A stretch of 64,000 nt of DNA from assembly GCA_029379385.1 (NCBI GenBank), contig CM055609.1:6510001-6574000 (forward strand). Direction: 5' to 3'. The stretch comes from Quillaja saponaria. Its lineage: Eukaryota > Streptophyta > Magnoliopsida > Fabales > Quillajaceae. The position numbers and the translations under genes are program-made. The notes beneath the pieces were generated by a model. The model searched no databases and was not told where the DNA came from. It worked only from the letters and a program-made list of their open reading frames with translations. Shown piece by piece: positions 44,401 to 55,698 of the stretch (position 1 is the first letter of the stretch; every line of letters begins with the position of its first letter).

Positions 44401-45015
44401 TGACTACTTGTTCATTGTAGATACAATATCTGGAGGAAAGAACTCGACCAGGTGCAATTAAATTTTTCCTTGCACAATCACCCAGACATTTTGAGGGAGG
44501 TGACTGGGATCAAGGTGGTTCTTGTCAACGATTACAGCCTTTGTCGACAGAGCAGGTGCTTCATATATTATTGTTAAATTTTTTGTATTTTGATGATTCT
44601 CACTGGAACCTGAACCAAATAATCGTCCTTGTTAAATTGTTATTTATTACATTAAACCACTGCAGCTACCTTGAGTAGGTTTTCCCGTTTCCTTTTTCTT
44701 TTTGATAGGGCATGAAATGAGGTGAAGTTTTAAGTTTTGTTTCCCTTTCAGGTGGAAGAACTCTTCTGTGTGAAGAACAATGGTACAAATGTGGAGGCAC
44801 GACTTGTAAATCAGCACCTGTACAATGCTCTTGAGGGGTCTAGTTTCCAAATTTTGAATATAACCCACCTGAGTGAGTTCAGAGCAGATGCCCATCCATC
44901 TACGGCCGGTGGAAAGAAACATGAAGACTGCATGCACTGGTGCTTACCAGGAATTACAGATACTTGGAATGACTTGTTCATAGAGCATCTAAACAATGTT
45001 AAGGTTAGAAGTTGA
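41482..45015 (+). CDS. TBL: Trichome birefringence-like (TBL) polysaccharide O-acetyltransferase
   Basis: Six exons: 41482-41899, 42032-42209, 43200-43340, 43914-44034, 44421-44555 and 44752-45015, giving 418 residues with consistent phases. TBL proteins transfer acetyl groups to wall polysaccharides such as xylan, mannan or pectin in the Golgi lumen. The N-terminus has a signal-anchor helix (about 15-35). The TBL domain follows ([39 protein letters not shown]). The DUF231/PC-esterase domain has [13 protein letters not shown] with GDS at 143-145, NTGHWWWAPSKF, and [17 protein letters not shown], giving the catalytic DxxH at Asp390 to His393. All catalytic motifs are intact. It resembles the TBL12/TBL13 subgroup, but substrate cannot be read from sequence. 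The ATG at 41482 has a good context (gccatggcc) and no upstream ATG in frame. Confidence 0.93.
43640..43734. repeat. Short inverted repeat in TBL intron 3
   Basis: agttaatatgtatcac (43640-43655) is exactly complementary to gtgatacatattaact (43719-43734), with 63 bases between. Flanking bases extend the match imperfectly. A few bases outside, gacatcctatccactcgttg (43531) and gacatcctatcaacttgttt (43741) are direct near-copies, so the unit may be a small MITE or its footprint. Confidence 0.7.
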
Positions 45016-45849
45016 AGTAATAGTTCTTTAACAAGTTACAGTTTTCCTTATGGTTCTTTTGTAACATGTCTTCTGCTTATAGTGAGAATGATCCACATAG
45101 TTTTGCATATGTAAATGGTAGTTGCTGAGAATATGAATTTGAATGCTATTTACGTATCTTGAAAACATTGTTACTTTCAAAAGCATAACTTAATGCTCTT
45201 TCCCTATTTAAATAAACATCAACAGTGTAAGTATTTTAACCATCTTCTGGATCAACTACTAGAATATGTATTTCTGTTTCAAACTATAAGAATAATGGAA
45301 ATTTTAAGCAAAATTGATCCTTTTTTTGTGAATAGAAATAAACAAAAACTGGTGTTTTTGGCTAAGCATTTGTCTGAAGACAGAAAGAAAAGTTGAAGGA
45401 GGGAAGAAAAGAAAGAAAAGTTTTCAAAGCAAATGTGGCTTTGTAGGCTGCAGTCTCCTTCCTTGCAGTGAGCTGCAGAAAAGCCTGCAAAAATTATATC
45501 AAGTTCTTGACACTTACAATGCATCATTGCATCTATGAACTAACATGAGATCTGCATGGTGTGAGTTCTCGGATACGATCCTTCTCATGATTGAGAATAC
45601 TTTAATTCGAAATGAACATAAAGCTAAAGAAAATTACAGAATGAGAGTTACATTCTATGTAGTAAAGTGACCTTCCATATCTGTCTTCAACAGAACTTTC
45701 ATTTCCTCAGGGAACTCCGGAGGACTTAACACAACCATAGAACTCAAAGGCTTAAACCACCTGGTTTACCAAAACGAATTCCCAAGTGATTTTTATGTTT
45801 AGAATTTCTAAATTCTAATTATTTATGCAAAAAAAATATCATGTGATAA
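45016..45849. other. Convergent intergenic region between TBL and BCAT copy 1
   Basis: 3' flanks of two convergent genes. No coding region is supported. Confidence 0.6.
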
Positions 45850-48107
45850 TCATTCTACTAGGACTGTCCAACCCTTTGTGTCCTTGATACATCCCGATTG
45901 AATTCCTGTGAGTGTTTCACACAGCTTCTGAGAGACTGATTTGGCTCCGGTTTTGTATTTAGCTCTGCATTGGCTTATTGATATTTGATATAACCATTAA
46001 GAACAAGACACTCTCCAGAAGATGAAGGGGAAAAAAAAAATGCTACTTACCTTATTCCTTTGGAGGTTACAGTTACACTAGCAACAGGACTGATAATTAC
46101 TGCAGTTCCTGTGCAGAAAACCTCATCTGCATCCAGCAATTCCTCAATTGAAACAGCCCGTTCCATAACCTGAAAGTTTGCTATGAAAGGCCATCAATTC
46201 TCTCATATAAACCACAATTTTTTTTACAAGATTAGCAGAATTATATACAAACACATAAAAGGCTTGCTTGTGAGTAAAACAGGAAACATAAGAGGTTATT
46301 TGTTTCTGAAATGAAAGACATTGATAACCTATCATAGAGTTTCGCCATTTTCGGTATCTTACCAAGGAATGTATTTTTCATAACATGACTATCTGTGTTA
46401 ACTATTAATCAATTTCTTTATCAGAACAGAATGGAGAATTAATCACCTGGTAGCCAACATCAAGGGCAATTTCAATGATGCTTTTTCTTGTGATTCCAGG
46501 AAGAATAGTTCCATTTGTTGATGGAGTTGAAATAGTATCTTCCTACACAAGATTAAACCATTACAACATATAAAACAAGAAAACTGTTGTTTTGAAAATC
46601 AAAGTTTGCCTGACCACTAAACAATGAACTCAAATTGTTGGTATTACTTTTCCATTTTGCATTTAGAAGTTGGTAAAATCTACAATGTACTGCAAGTGAT
46701 GCATACCTAAGATTTATGTAATATTGAAAGTTTTCAGATGATTTAAAAGAATATTGGTATAGGTTATACCTTCACAATAAATATATTGGACGAAGAACAT
46801 TCCTCAATATATTTTCCACTTGCTGCATCCAAGAATAACATGTCTGAGAACCCTCTGGCCCTTGCTTCAGCGATTGCTTTATAATTCTACATAAACCGAA
46901 GTGACGAAGAAGCGAATCAATCAAGAACAACAGAATGAATGAAACAGTGAGCTATATAGTAGTCTTGTTATGCCTACTGGTGAATAATTTGTGACGGCCT
47001 TTACTCCTCTAGTCCCACCAGGAATAGCACGGTAGAGCTTATCCTCAACATCCAAGTTCAAAGCACCCTGTTACAAAGAAAACTAAGTACTATCAACTGC
47101 TAGAAAAGTGGTTTTTATTTATTTTTGGCCAAATTGATAGAAAAAACCAATTTAAGCAAAACAAGTAAACCACCTTGTGATAACTACTATTAGGAGAAGT
47201 GTATATCAGGCATGTATATTCAGATGCTGGACCTAATCCTAGTACCGGTCCAGTTCCCATCAGCAATGGCCTAACATACAGTGACCCTTTACCAAGAGGA
47301 GGCACCTAATGCAAAATTTTACACAAAATTCATTTAACATCACGTAGATGAAATATGCATATACCAGGAAGTGGAAAATAAGATAGGATTTTTGTGACTT
47401 AGGATGAGAAAAATACCCAACGTTTGTTTGCAATGACAGTTTGCTTTACTGCATTAACAAATTGATCAGTAGATGGTGATGGCATACACATTCTCTCTGC
47501 TCCAATCTTCATCCGTTGAGCATTCTCTTCTGGCCAAAAGAGTAATATATGCCCATCTTCCCTCCTGTAAGCCTTTAGGCCTTCAAAAACTCCCTAAAGA
47601 CATTACAATGCTTGTAACTGTGAGATCCTAGCTAGCTACACTATAAGCTAGTTTTACAAATGAATAAGGAATTAAGCTGGTAAGCTGTAACTTAATTAGT
47701 TGGCATCTGGATGAATTTGGTTTCAGCTTTGCAGGTGACTGACACTAAAACATGAAAATTTTGGTGCTTCTAACCTGTCCATAATTCAAGATTCCAGCAG
47801 ATGGACTCATCTCAATGTTTCCATAAGGCTTAAGGTTTCCTTGTGAAAATTTATCTCCTTTTGAACATTTCATGATGTACATGAAATCTGTCTGAATTAG
47901 ATCAAATCCAAGTCCATCCCAGTTAATCTCAGCATAGCTTTCACCATCAGTTTTGCTTTTACAAGACACAAAAAATGGGCAAAATGTCAATAAAAAACTG
48001 CTTTTGTCATCTCCATATATATAGAAGTTTTAGGAAGAAAGTAGAGGGTGTTTGTTAAAAATTATAGAGTACCTGGTAGTGTTATCTGCTGGTTCAGAAA
48101 GAGCCAT
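45850..48107 (-). CDS. BCAT: Branched-chain amino acid aminotransferase, copy 1 (cytosolic type)
   Basis: PLP class IV enzyme interconverting Leu/Ile/Val and their 2-oxo acids. Nine exons on the complement: 48073-48107, 47775-47955, 47417-47593, 47174-47305, 46978-47067, 46770-46886, 46447-46542, 46051-46169 and 45850-45964, giving 353 residues. There is no transit peptide: [19 protein letters not shown] starts at about residue 20, so the cytosol is likely. Motifs: [38 protein letters not shown], the Schiff-base lysine in [12 protein letters not shown] (Lys198), [30 protein letters not shown] and [14 protein letters not shown]. Most BCATs I remember have GGTGGVK, so Arg195 is unusual. The gene has the same intron positions as the copy upstream (49154-51491), showing tandem duplication. 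A TATA-like tatttatata on the complement lies at about 48300. Confidence 0.94.
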
Positions 48108-48298
48108 AGTTGTTAATTTGGTGTGATTAGATGTGACAAAACAGAAGTGCCACTCAGAAATGATGCCTCATTTGGAAGCTTGCATTCTTTCATTTTGGAA
48201 ATCTACTGTTTTCTGCCTAAAGAATCAATGTAAATAGACTGATGATGGAAAAATTTAAATGCATTGGCCTATGAGCTCTGATAAAATGATTACATATA

Positions 48299-48308
48299 TT
48301 TATATAAA
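48299..48308 (-). promoter_or_regulatory. TATA-like box of BCAT copy 1
   Basis: The complement reads tatttatata about 190 bases upstream of the start codon, consistent with a leader of roughly 160 bases. No other clear element was seen. Confidence 0.4.
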
Positions 48309-48827
48309 TAAGATGAGCACCATGCGGGGCTTGATGTTTGTACATTAATTAATGGTATATGAGATGGGGGTGCAATATAGCAGGATTTTTTATTTTTTAT
48401 TTTTAAAATTTTTAGATTTTCTTGTTAATAATTTTTTTTTTGTATTGCTTACTTGTTTCTGTATGAGAATTTTATTTTATTGGAATTTTATTTTTAAAAT
48501 GAATATGTATATGGAGATAATTTAACAAATATTTTGAAGTAAGTTCTTAATGATTCTTAAAATAAAATAAAAAAATTCAATTTCTTTACCTCCTTTCTCA
48601 AGAAAACACTTTGTGACATCAAAGGTGAGCCAAGTACTTTTTCTTTCTTGTTTGGAGATTACCAAAGGTTTTATTAATATCTGTATATAATTTAATGTAG
48701 TTGGAGTTGGACTCCCATTTTATTACTTAATTTTTCCTTTTTCTGTTTCCTCTTAAATCTTTTCTTTAATGAATATAAAATAAAAAATTGAAATCAGAAC
48801 AGAAATTAGAAAGAAGAAAGATAAACT

Positions 48828-48990
48828 TGAAATATGTAATAGAGTTAAAGTATATGGCATTATTATATTACCCTTGCTCGTAGTTTATAACTTCACAACT
48901 CATCAGTAAATTTAAAAAAATTCAGTATTGTCTCTCGTATCAATTACTTCAATTACTATTCTTAATTTTTTCGTATCTACAATCAAAATA
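48828..48990 (-). pseudogene. Relic of a BCAT copy 2-like 3' end
   Basis: Read on the complement, this stretch repeats the end of BCAT copy 2. It has a decayed version of its last codons (gatacgaaaaaattaag against gtatactcgaagaaattaag), then the same attgatacgagagacaatac around the stop codon, then ttcactcgtt-like 3' flank, ataaactacgagc and ccatatactttaactctatt. The matching sequence in the live gene spans about 48998-49190. Copies differ by scattered substitutions and an AT microsatellite insertion at 49055-49074. No upstream exons remain. Confidence 0.6.
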
Positions 48991-49054
48991 AAAAACTGAA
49001 AATATGCAATAGAGTTAAAGTATATGGTATTACCATATTACTTATCTATAGATA

Positions 49055-49074
49055 ATATATATATATATATATAT
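49055..49074. repeat. (AT)10 microsatellite
   Basis: Ten AT units in the 3' flank of BCAT copy 2, absent from the duplicated relic beside it. Confidence 0.85.
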
Positions 49075-49153
49075 TAATTCAATGATATTGGCTTATAGTT
49101 TATAACTTCACAACTGGCCGGTAAATCTAAAAAATTCAGTATTGTCTCTTGTA

Positions 49154-51491
49154 TCAATTATCGCCCTTAATTTCTTCGAGTATACATGTCCATCCAAACT
49201 TGTCATCAACAACACCATTTTGAATTCCTGTAATGGTCTGACGCAGCTTTTCAGTCATTGTTCCTTCTCCTACACTAAATTCAGCCCTGCACAAATTTGA
49301 ACAACAGCCCCATTATTTTCTTATTATTATTTACGTACCGTATATTTCTTTTATTTTCTTTTAATGCATGGTTTACAAATAATATTGACCTTTTATTTTT
49401 GTAAGTTATACTACTAACAGGACTGATACCAACAGCTGTTCCAGTGCAAAAAACTTCATCAGCTTCAATCACATCTTCGACCGGGATGCTGCGTTCCTCA
49501 ACCTAATAAACAAAATTCATAGAAATCAATTGTTAATTAGTAGTCGAACAAGTTTTATTGAATCAATTTTGCTCACTGGAAGGCAATTTCAACTATTGCA
49601 CCTGGTAACCAAAATCAAGAGCAAGTTCAATGACACTTTTTCTTGTAATTCCAGGCAGAATTGTTCCCTGTATTCCTGGGGTTGAAATAATGTTACCCTG
49701 AAATAGAAAGAGGAATGTTATTTGATTTAAATAGTTCATTTTAGAATTTGGTTAAGAATGTATATTTAAAACCCTAACTATAAAAATAAAAATGTTACCT
49801 TCACAATGAAAACATTACATGAAGAAACCTCCTCAATATATTTTCCAGTGGCTGCATCTAAGAATAGAACATCTGTAAATCCTTTGGCCTTTGCTTCATT
49901 TACTGCTTCAAAAACCTGCATCCAAGTGAAGTAAGTATAAAAGGTAAGGACTATTCTACTTGAATTATGTTCGCGGTTATTATTAAAAACATAATTACCG
50001 GTGCATAATTGGTGATACTTTTGACACCACCCGTTCCACCAGGAGCCGCACGAGAAAGTCCATCTTCAATCAACAGTGACTTAGGTTTCGAGCCATCCTG
50101 TCACATATAATTAACAATCATAATTAAAAAAAAGAAAAAGAAAAAAATACTAGATCATACAACTTTAATTAGTAAAATAAAAGTATTTATTTCATAATAT
50201 AGACTCTATTGTTAAATACCTTGTACCAGATGCCAATTGGAGAAGTGAATATTAGGAAAGTGCACTCAGGAGCAGGTCCAATACCCAGAACACCTCCACT
50301 TCCCATGAGCAAAGGCCTAATATACAATGATCCTTTCCCATAAGGAGGTACCTATTCCCAATTCATAACACAACTATAAAATTTATGTTCATTTCGAGAT
50401 TATTAAAAATGTAATTCAAAAATCATACTTTTCAGCCTTTCGGATTTTTTTTATTTACAAATATTATAAAATTTTAATTACTAAATAATGTATTATGATA
50501 ACTTTTTTTGTACATCGAAATGAAATGTAGCCGAATATGAAACATTGGTGTATAAAAAATAAAATTGGGACATACCCAACGCTTATTTGCAAGAACAGTT
50601 TGTTTTACAGCATTAACAAATTCCTCAACCGAAGGTGATGGCATCAACAATCTTTCTGCTCCCATTTTCATACGGTTTGCATTTTCTTCAACTCGAAATA
50701 ATTGGATTCGGCCATCTTCTTTTCGGTATGCTTTTAAACCCTCGAACAATCCCTGCACTCAGATTCGTGTGTATACAACGTGTAAAATTAACAAGTATAT
50801 AATGATTGAATTAATACTTTTACTTAATTATTTAGTCTATGATTAGTATGTACCTGTCCATAGTTTAAAACTGCAGCAGCAGGACTGATCTCAAAGGTAC
50901 CATAAGGAGTGAGAGATCCTTTAGAGAAGTTTCCATCTTTGTTGCTTTTCATTATGTACATGTAATCAGTTGGAGTGAGACTAAATCCAAGGTTGTCCCA
51001 ATCAAAATTGGCATACTTTTCTTTACCAATGCTTCTTCAATTAATTTCAAACATGAAAGATGTTAGTCTAATTCTAGCCAATTGATGAACCATTACTCAA
51101 AGAAAGAAATAATTAAAAGACATGTTTTTTTAATTTTTGGTTTCAATGAAAAACAAGAATCAAATTTGGGATCTTTGACTTAATGATGATGGTTAAATTC
51201 GTTGAACCAACTAACAGTCAATCTGACACGTTTAATTAACTTAATTTGGCGAAGAATACAATTACATTACGCTAATATAGATTTTTCTAATGAATGTTCT
51301 CAAAACATTTATCCTTGTAATACCAATGAGAAAAACTCATAATTAATTACTTTATTTCAAAATATTGCAAATTTGTGCAGTTAGGTTTCTATGAAACAGA
51401 GATGAAATCCATGCAAATCAATGCTTATGTGAATAACTGAGTACCTCTTCTCATTGACCTTATGAGTACTTGATGATTGTGCTGATCCCAT
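49154..51491 (-). CDS. BCAT: Branched-chain amino acid aminotransferase, copy 2 (cytosolic type)
   Basis: Nine exons on the complement: 51445-51491, 50854-51034, 50576-50752, 50220-50351, 49999-50097, 49799-49915, 49602-49697, 49390-49502 and 49154-49286, giving 364 residues with consistent phases. It is a paralogue of copy 1 with identical intron positions. Motifs: [58 protein letters not shown], the Schiff-base lysine in [12 protein letters not shown] (Lys205), [32 protein letters not shown] and [14 protein letters not shown]. Differences from copy 1: exon 5 is three codons longer, exon 8 two codons shorter (ITYKNKR), and the C-terminus is extended past the usual end. The N-terminus ([16 protein letters not shown]) has no clear transit peptide. 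A leader intron (51494-51703, GT-AG on the complement) and a TATA box at 51834-51842 are visible. Confidence 0.94.
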
Positions 51492-51493
51492 AG

Positions 51494-51703
51494 CTGCCAA
51501 TGTAGAAAGAAAGCATGCATGTTAATCCAATCTGAGCCAATATTGAAGAAATTATAAATGGATCAATTGCTTTAATTTAAACTTGATTGATAAAAATGTT
51601 TTATTAAATTCCAATAGCAATTAGGCATAAAGGTAAGAAGAAGAAAGATTTTAGAAAATTAAGAATTTGGTTAAACTATAGAATGCCAAAATCAAGTACA
51701 TAC
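51494..51703 (-). other. 5' leader intron of BCAT copy 2
   Basis: On the complement a donor (ctttaag, then gtatgtac) at 51703-51702 pairs with a pyrimidine-rich acceptor (ctttctacattggcag) whose AG lies two bases before the ATG. Confidence 0.6.
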
Positions 51704-51833
51704 CTTAAAGCAGAAGAGATGCAGCACAAATTTTTTATTTTTTTATTTTTGGCTGGGGCAAATTGCAGGCTTCTCACTTTTTGTGTTTTTTCTTTTGAAA
51801 TTAATGATGAAACAAACAATTGGAGTCTCTCAA

Positions 51834-51842
51834 CATATATAG
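51834..51842 (-). promoter_or_regulatory. TATA box of BCAT copy 2
   Basis: The complement reads ctatatatg, about 130 bases upstream of the leader-intron donor at 51703. Confidence 0.5.
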
Positions 51843-51849
51843 AGGGAAA

Positions 51850-53290
51850 GAGAAAAGGAAAAAAACTAAAATTGGGGAGGTTTATATAAGATAAAATTAG
51901 AAAATCAAGACTGTCATTTATTTTTACTTTTTATTTTGGTAGACTCACGAACTTCCAAACCTCAATTGATCTGGCCTAACTTTATTTTTATTTTTATAGA
52001 AACTAATTAAGTTCTAAATTTTATATACATAATTGGCATATTCTAGATCCATTTTTTAGAAAAAAATCTAAGAAAAAAATCATCATATATTTGTTGAAAT
52101 GCAAAGCTGTCTAATAATATTTGAAAGCTTCAAATTAATGATTGTGTTTAATAATTTCATGTTGCAACTAATTAAGCTATATGCAGAACAAGTGCAAGAA
52201 TTTGTTAGAGCTTAGTCTTAGTTTTGTTGTAATTTCTCCCGTTTATATTGTATGAATTCTTTTTAGAAAATTACGAGCGAATTAGGAAAAAAAAAAAAAA
52301 AAAAGTTCACAGAAGTAACTAAATTATTATTTCTATCATATATGTTCATTTTATAATCATTTGAAAAACCTAATTTAAAAATGTAAATGGCTACTTTGTT
52401 TCTGTAGATCATATCTTACCCGTCAGTAATAATTTAGGTAAAAATTATAGTAGATTTTGACCTGTAAAATTTGTATTTTTTTTAATGGACACATGTCTTG
52501 TATATATAGTTAAACCATTTATATTATTATTAATTGGTGATTTTAATAATATTGCTATTTGCTACTACGTACACAATTAATTTAGGCGAAATCTTCATAT
52601 ATATCTAATATTGGATATACAAGTCAATAGCCCTTATTGTGATCGTATATATTATAATACCCATTGTTGATTTTAGAACAAACTCATTTATGAAGATCCA
52701 AAATCAAAGTTATCAATACAAGCGTCCTTATGGTGAATGAGGTTTATTCTCTTTTTTAATTTGAATATTCTTGACGTAGGTCATGCATTCGTCATAAATA
52801 AAATTCTCTTGAATTTTATAGTCTCTACTCAAATGATGTATAATATTAAATTAAACCGAAGAGATGGATTACATGTTAAAGCAGACACCACTAAACAAAA
52901 AAAAATAAAAAAAATAGTCAAAGTTACCAAGCATTACTTGGCTACTTGCTAATTAATACTATTTGGTTAGGTTAAAACAAAGAACCTTATTCAGAAGTGG
53001 GTCCTCTGTGTCTAAATATAATCTACTGGCTTTAGGTTTATCAGTTAATAATTACAAAAATTATGTAAAAGATTTTGTAAGAAAAAGAAGAAGATAAGTT
53101 GAAGTTAGATCAAATCAGGTTGGGTCTGAATCAAATTTTGTATATTTTCAGTTCTGATTATCTTTAAATTCCTATTGATTTTTTATTTTAATTTAATGGT
53201 CATTTATTCAGGTTAGTTTATATATACTTTAATTACTTTTAACCGAATAAAAATAAATTATTTACGCTCGAGATTACAAATTTATATACG
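51850..53290. other. Intergenic, no gene seen
   Basis: AT-rich DNA between BCAT copy 2 and the inverted-repeat element, with a poly-A run near 52289-52304. No coding region or recognisable repeat. Confidence 0.5.
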
Positions 53291-53291
53291 T

Positions 53292-54632
53292 TTTAGGCTA
53301 AATTATATCTTTGGTTCTTGTAATTTTACTTGGATTTCACATTGGTCTCTATTATTCACTTTGCTATAATTGAGTCTCCTTAATTATAAAATCGTACCAA
53401 TTGAGTTCTGCTATTATCACCTCTATTAGTAGTAATACTAACGGTTACTATTAACAGAATTGATATGAACTAACAGATATCATACTAGACAAATAAACAA
53501 TTGACATATGTCATTATAAAAATTTATATAAAAGTATAAATAATTAAACAAAACTTAAATTTTATTTATAAATGAAAAGTTATATTAAAAATTATTAAAA
53601 TCATAACATTTATCTTAACTCTCAACCCATTTTTTGATTACTTTATCTCTTATCAAAATCCAAATTCAGAATCCCTAAAACTCCTACCTTCCCAGAGACA
53701 AACCCAACAAAACAAAGACACCAACCAACAACTTCCTTTACCGGAAGAGGTTATGAGGAGCATTCATGTCGAACGAGGAAGACAAAGTAAATGCCAAAAA
53801 TATCAAAAGCCCAAAATTTGAACCAAGAAAGGAAAAGGTAAAGGGGTACACCAAACAAGTTGATGAAAAAGTGAGTGATCAGAGCAAGAAGAAGAAGAGG
53901 ATGAAACGGAAGAGAAAATTAGAGTTTGGTGGTGAAAGAGGGTATTAGAGGTATTTGTATAAGGTGTTGAAGCAGGTACATCAAAAAAAAATGAGAGTTT
54001 GTTTCAAGGCTTTTCAATTACACAGGGCAGTTGATGATTTTGGCTAGAAAGATTTATATAAGGGATTGTGGCCCTATGGTATAGAATCGAACCGCCTCCT
54101 ATGGTATAGAATCAAATCGCCTAAGATAAGAGGATTTGTAATTGGTCGATTTTGAGATTTTCTCCAAATTTTATAGTGTTAGGTGCAGATCTAAATTTTC
54201 TTTAAATTTGTTGGTTATGGAGGGGTAGTGGTGGGTGGGTGGTGGTTATGATGTTGTGATGAAGAAGGAAATAGTATATACAATTTTTTTTAAAATTATC
54301 CTAGATTTTACTTCTTTTTTTTAAATTTTTTATTCAAAATAAAATTTGAGTATTGTTCATATAAATTTTTGTAATGACACATGTCACTTTTTATTTAGTC
54401 TATTATGGTATTTAATAGTTCATGTCACTTTCAGTCAGTATTATAACTAATAAAAAGTGACAGCATGAACTCAATTATAGCGAAATGAATTGTATAAACT
54501 AAAATAAATTGAAATTCAAATTACAAAGGATCCAAAGATATGAGACTCAATTGTAACATACTAAATAATAGAGACTACATATAAAATTTAAATCAAATTA
54601 TGAAGACCTAAAAATATAAGTTTAAGCCAAAA
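53292..54632. mobile_element. Non-autonomous DNA element with ~310-bp terminal inverted repeats (Mutator-like, Pack-MULE candidate)
   Basis: The left end (ttttaggctaaattatatct) and the complement of the right end (ttttggcttaaacttatatt) begin alike. They then track each other for about 310 bp through shared phrases: ggtctctattatt versus agtctctattattt, gctataattgagt, and acatatgtcattataaaaat versus acatgtgtcattacaaaaat. The total is about 1.34 kb. The unique centre (about 53610-54280) carries a broken histone H2B-like fragment and no transposase. Long TIRs with captured host sequence fit Mutator-like Pack-MULEs. I could not find a convincing 9-bp target duplication, and the arms are diverged, so the element is old. 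Confidence 0.75.
53767..54030 (+). pseudogene. Histone H2B-like fragment inside the inverted-repeat element
   Basis: A frame opens with ATG at 53767 (MSNEEDKVNAKNIKSPKF), is Lys-rich, and reaches KKKKRMKRKRKLEFGGERGY before a TAG at 53946-53948. Directly after the stop the same frame continues RYLYKVLKQVH, matching the start of the H2B histone fold (consensus ETYKIYIFKVLKQVH as I remember it). The preceding KKKKR-rich tail also fits H2B. Similarity then fades and no second half of the fold is recognisable. The in-frame stop, lost C-terminus and location between transposon arms indicate a captured, non-functional gene piece. The short upstream frame could still be translated as a basic peptide. 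Confidence 0.6.
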
Positions 54633-55060
54633 TTTTATTCTGCTTCAACTTTCGAGATTTGAACATAAGTTAATGAAGTTTATCACAATTTGCTAATATT
54701 CCTAATAATTTACATGCATCATGATATAGAATAGTGCCCTAGTGCCACCCATTTAAAATAGTTTCGTCCAAGTGGGGGCTCCCCCGCATTAATTAGCCGC
54801 CACATTTGTTTATTGATGAAAAATGAAAATCTATCACAATTAACTTTACCCTTAGCCGCCACAATTTTTAATTCTTCAAAAGTACCTTTTTTTTTTTTTA
54901 GCATCTCTTTGGGTCTATTAGGTTTTAATTTAATTGATAATTAACACAAAAATATTAAAATTTGAAAGTCCTAAGTTTAAATCTTGTATAGATGTGTGTT
55001 TTTGAGTTGTTCCCATGATTTGTTATTAAAAAAAATATTAAAAAAAAAAAAAACTCTCTC
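54633..55060. other. Intergenic region and PR-1 promoter
   Basis: AT-rich. 54940-55020 contains a SINE-like phrase (gtcctaagtttaaatcttg, then tatagatgtgtg) resembling a degenerate tRNA-type box B. A poly-A tract (55028-55053) precedes the PR-1 TATA box. Confidence 0.4.
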
Positions 55061-55067
55061 TATATAA
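55061..55067 (+). promoter_or_regulatory. TATA box of the PR-1 gene
   Basis: TATATAA lies 65 bases upstream of the PR-1 ATG, predicting transcription start near 55093 and a leader of about 35 bases. Confidence 0.7.
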
Positions 55068-55125
55068 CTCTGTCCTCCATTCCTCCTCATCATCAATGTG
55101 TTAAAAACCAAAGTTGCTTATAACT

Positions 55126-55698
55126 ATGGCTATGCCCAAGTTCTCAAATATAGTACCTGCAGCACTACTTATTTGTGTCATATTGGTCTTAGCCATTCCC
55201 TCTTTTGCTCAAGACTCACCCCAAGATTTCATCAATGCACACAACAATGCTCGTGCACAAGTTGGTGTTGGACCTATTCAATGGGACAACAACGTAGCTA
55301 ACTATGCACGTAACTACGTGAACAAACTCAAAGGCAACTGCAAAATGGTCCACTCCGGTGGTCCATACGGTGAAAACCTTGCTTGGGGAAGCCCTGATCT
55401 TTCCGGCACGGCTGCCGTGAACATGTGGGTAGGGGAAAAGAAATACTACAATTACAACTCAAATTCATGTGTGGGTGGTGAATGCCGCCACTATACTCAG
55501 GTGGTTTGGCGGAATTCCGCCCGTCTTGGTTGTGCTAAGGTGAAGTGTCCCGGTGGTGGAACTATTATTAGCTGCAACTATGATCCACCGGGGAACTATG
55601 TGAATCAACGTCCTTATGATATTAGTCCATTCCAAGTGCCACTTAGCTTTGGCAATAATGGAAAGCCATTGGGTTTTAGATTATTTTCCTCTCCATAG
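55126..55698 (+). CDS. PR1: Pathogenesis-related protein 1 (PR-1, CAP superfamily), secreted
   Basis: Intronless, 190 residues. An N-terminal signal peptide (hydrophobic core [15 protein letters not shown], cleavage likely before QDSPQD) is followed by a CAP domain. Visible are [20 protein letters not shown] with the conserved His, [31 protein letters not shown] and [15 protein letters not shown]. The six family cysteines are present. PR-1 proteins accumulate in defence, bind sterols, and release the CAPE peptide from the C-terminus; the PxGNxxxxxPY signature of CAPE is present here. Unlike typical PR-1 (about 160-168 residues), about 24 residues follow the PY ([11 protein letters not shown] to the end), so CAPE would not be C-terminal. 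A second ATG two codons in (55132) is an equally possible start. Confidence 0.95.
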   Translation: MAMPKFSNIVPAALLICVILVLAIPSFAQDSPQDFINAHNNARAQVGVGPIQWDNNVANYARNYVNKLKGNCKMVHSGGPYGENLAWGSPDLSGTAAVNMWVGEKKYYNYNSNSCVGGECRHYTQVVWRNSARLGCAKVKCPGGGTIISCNYDPPGNYVNQRPYDISPFQVPLSFGNNGKPLGFRLFSSP

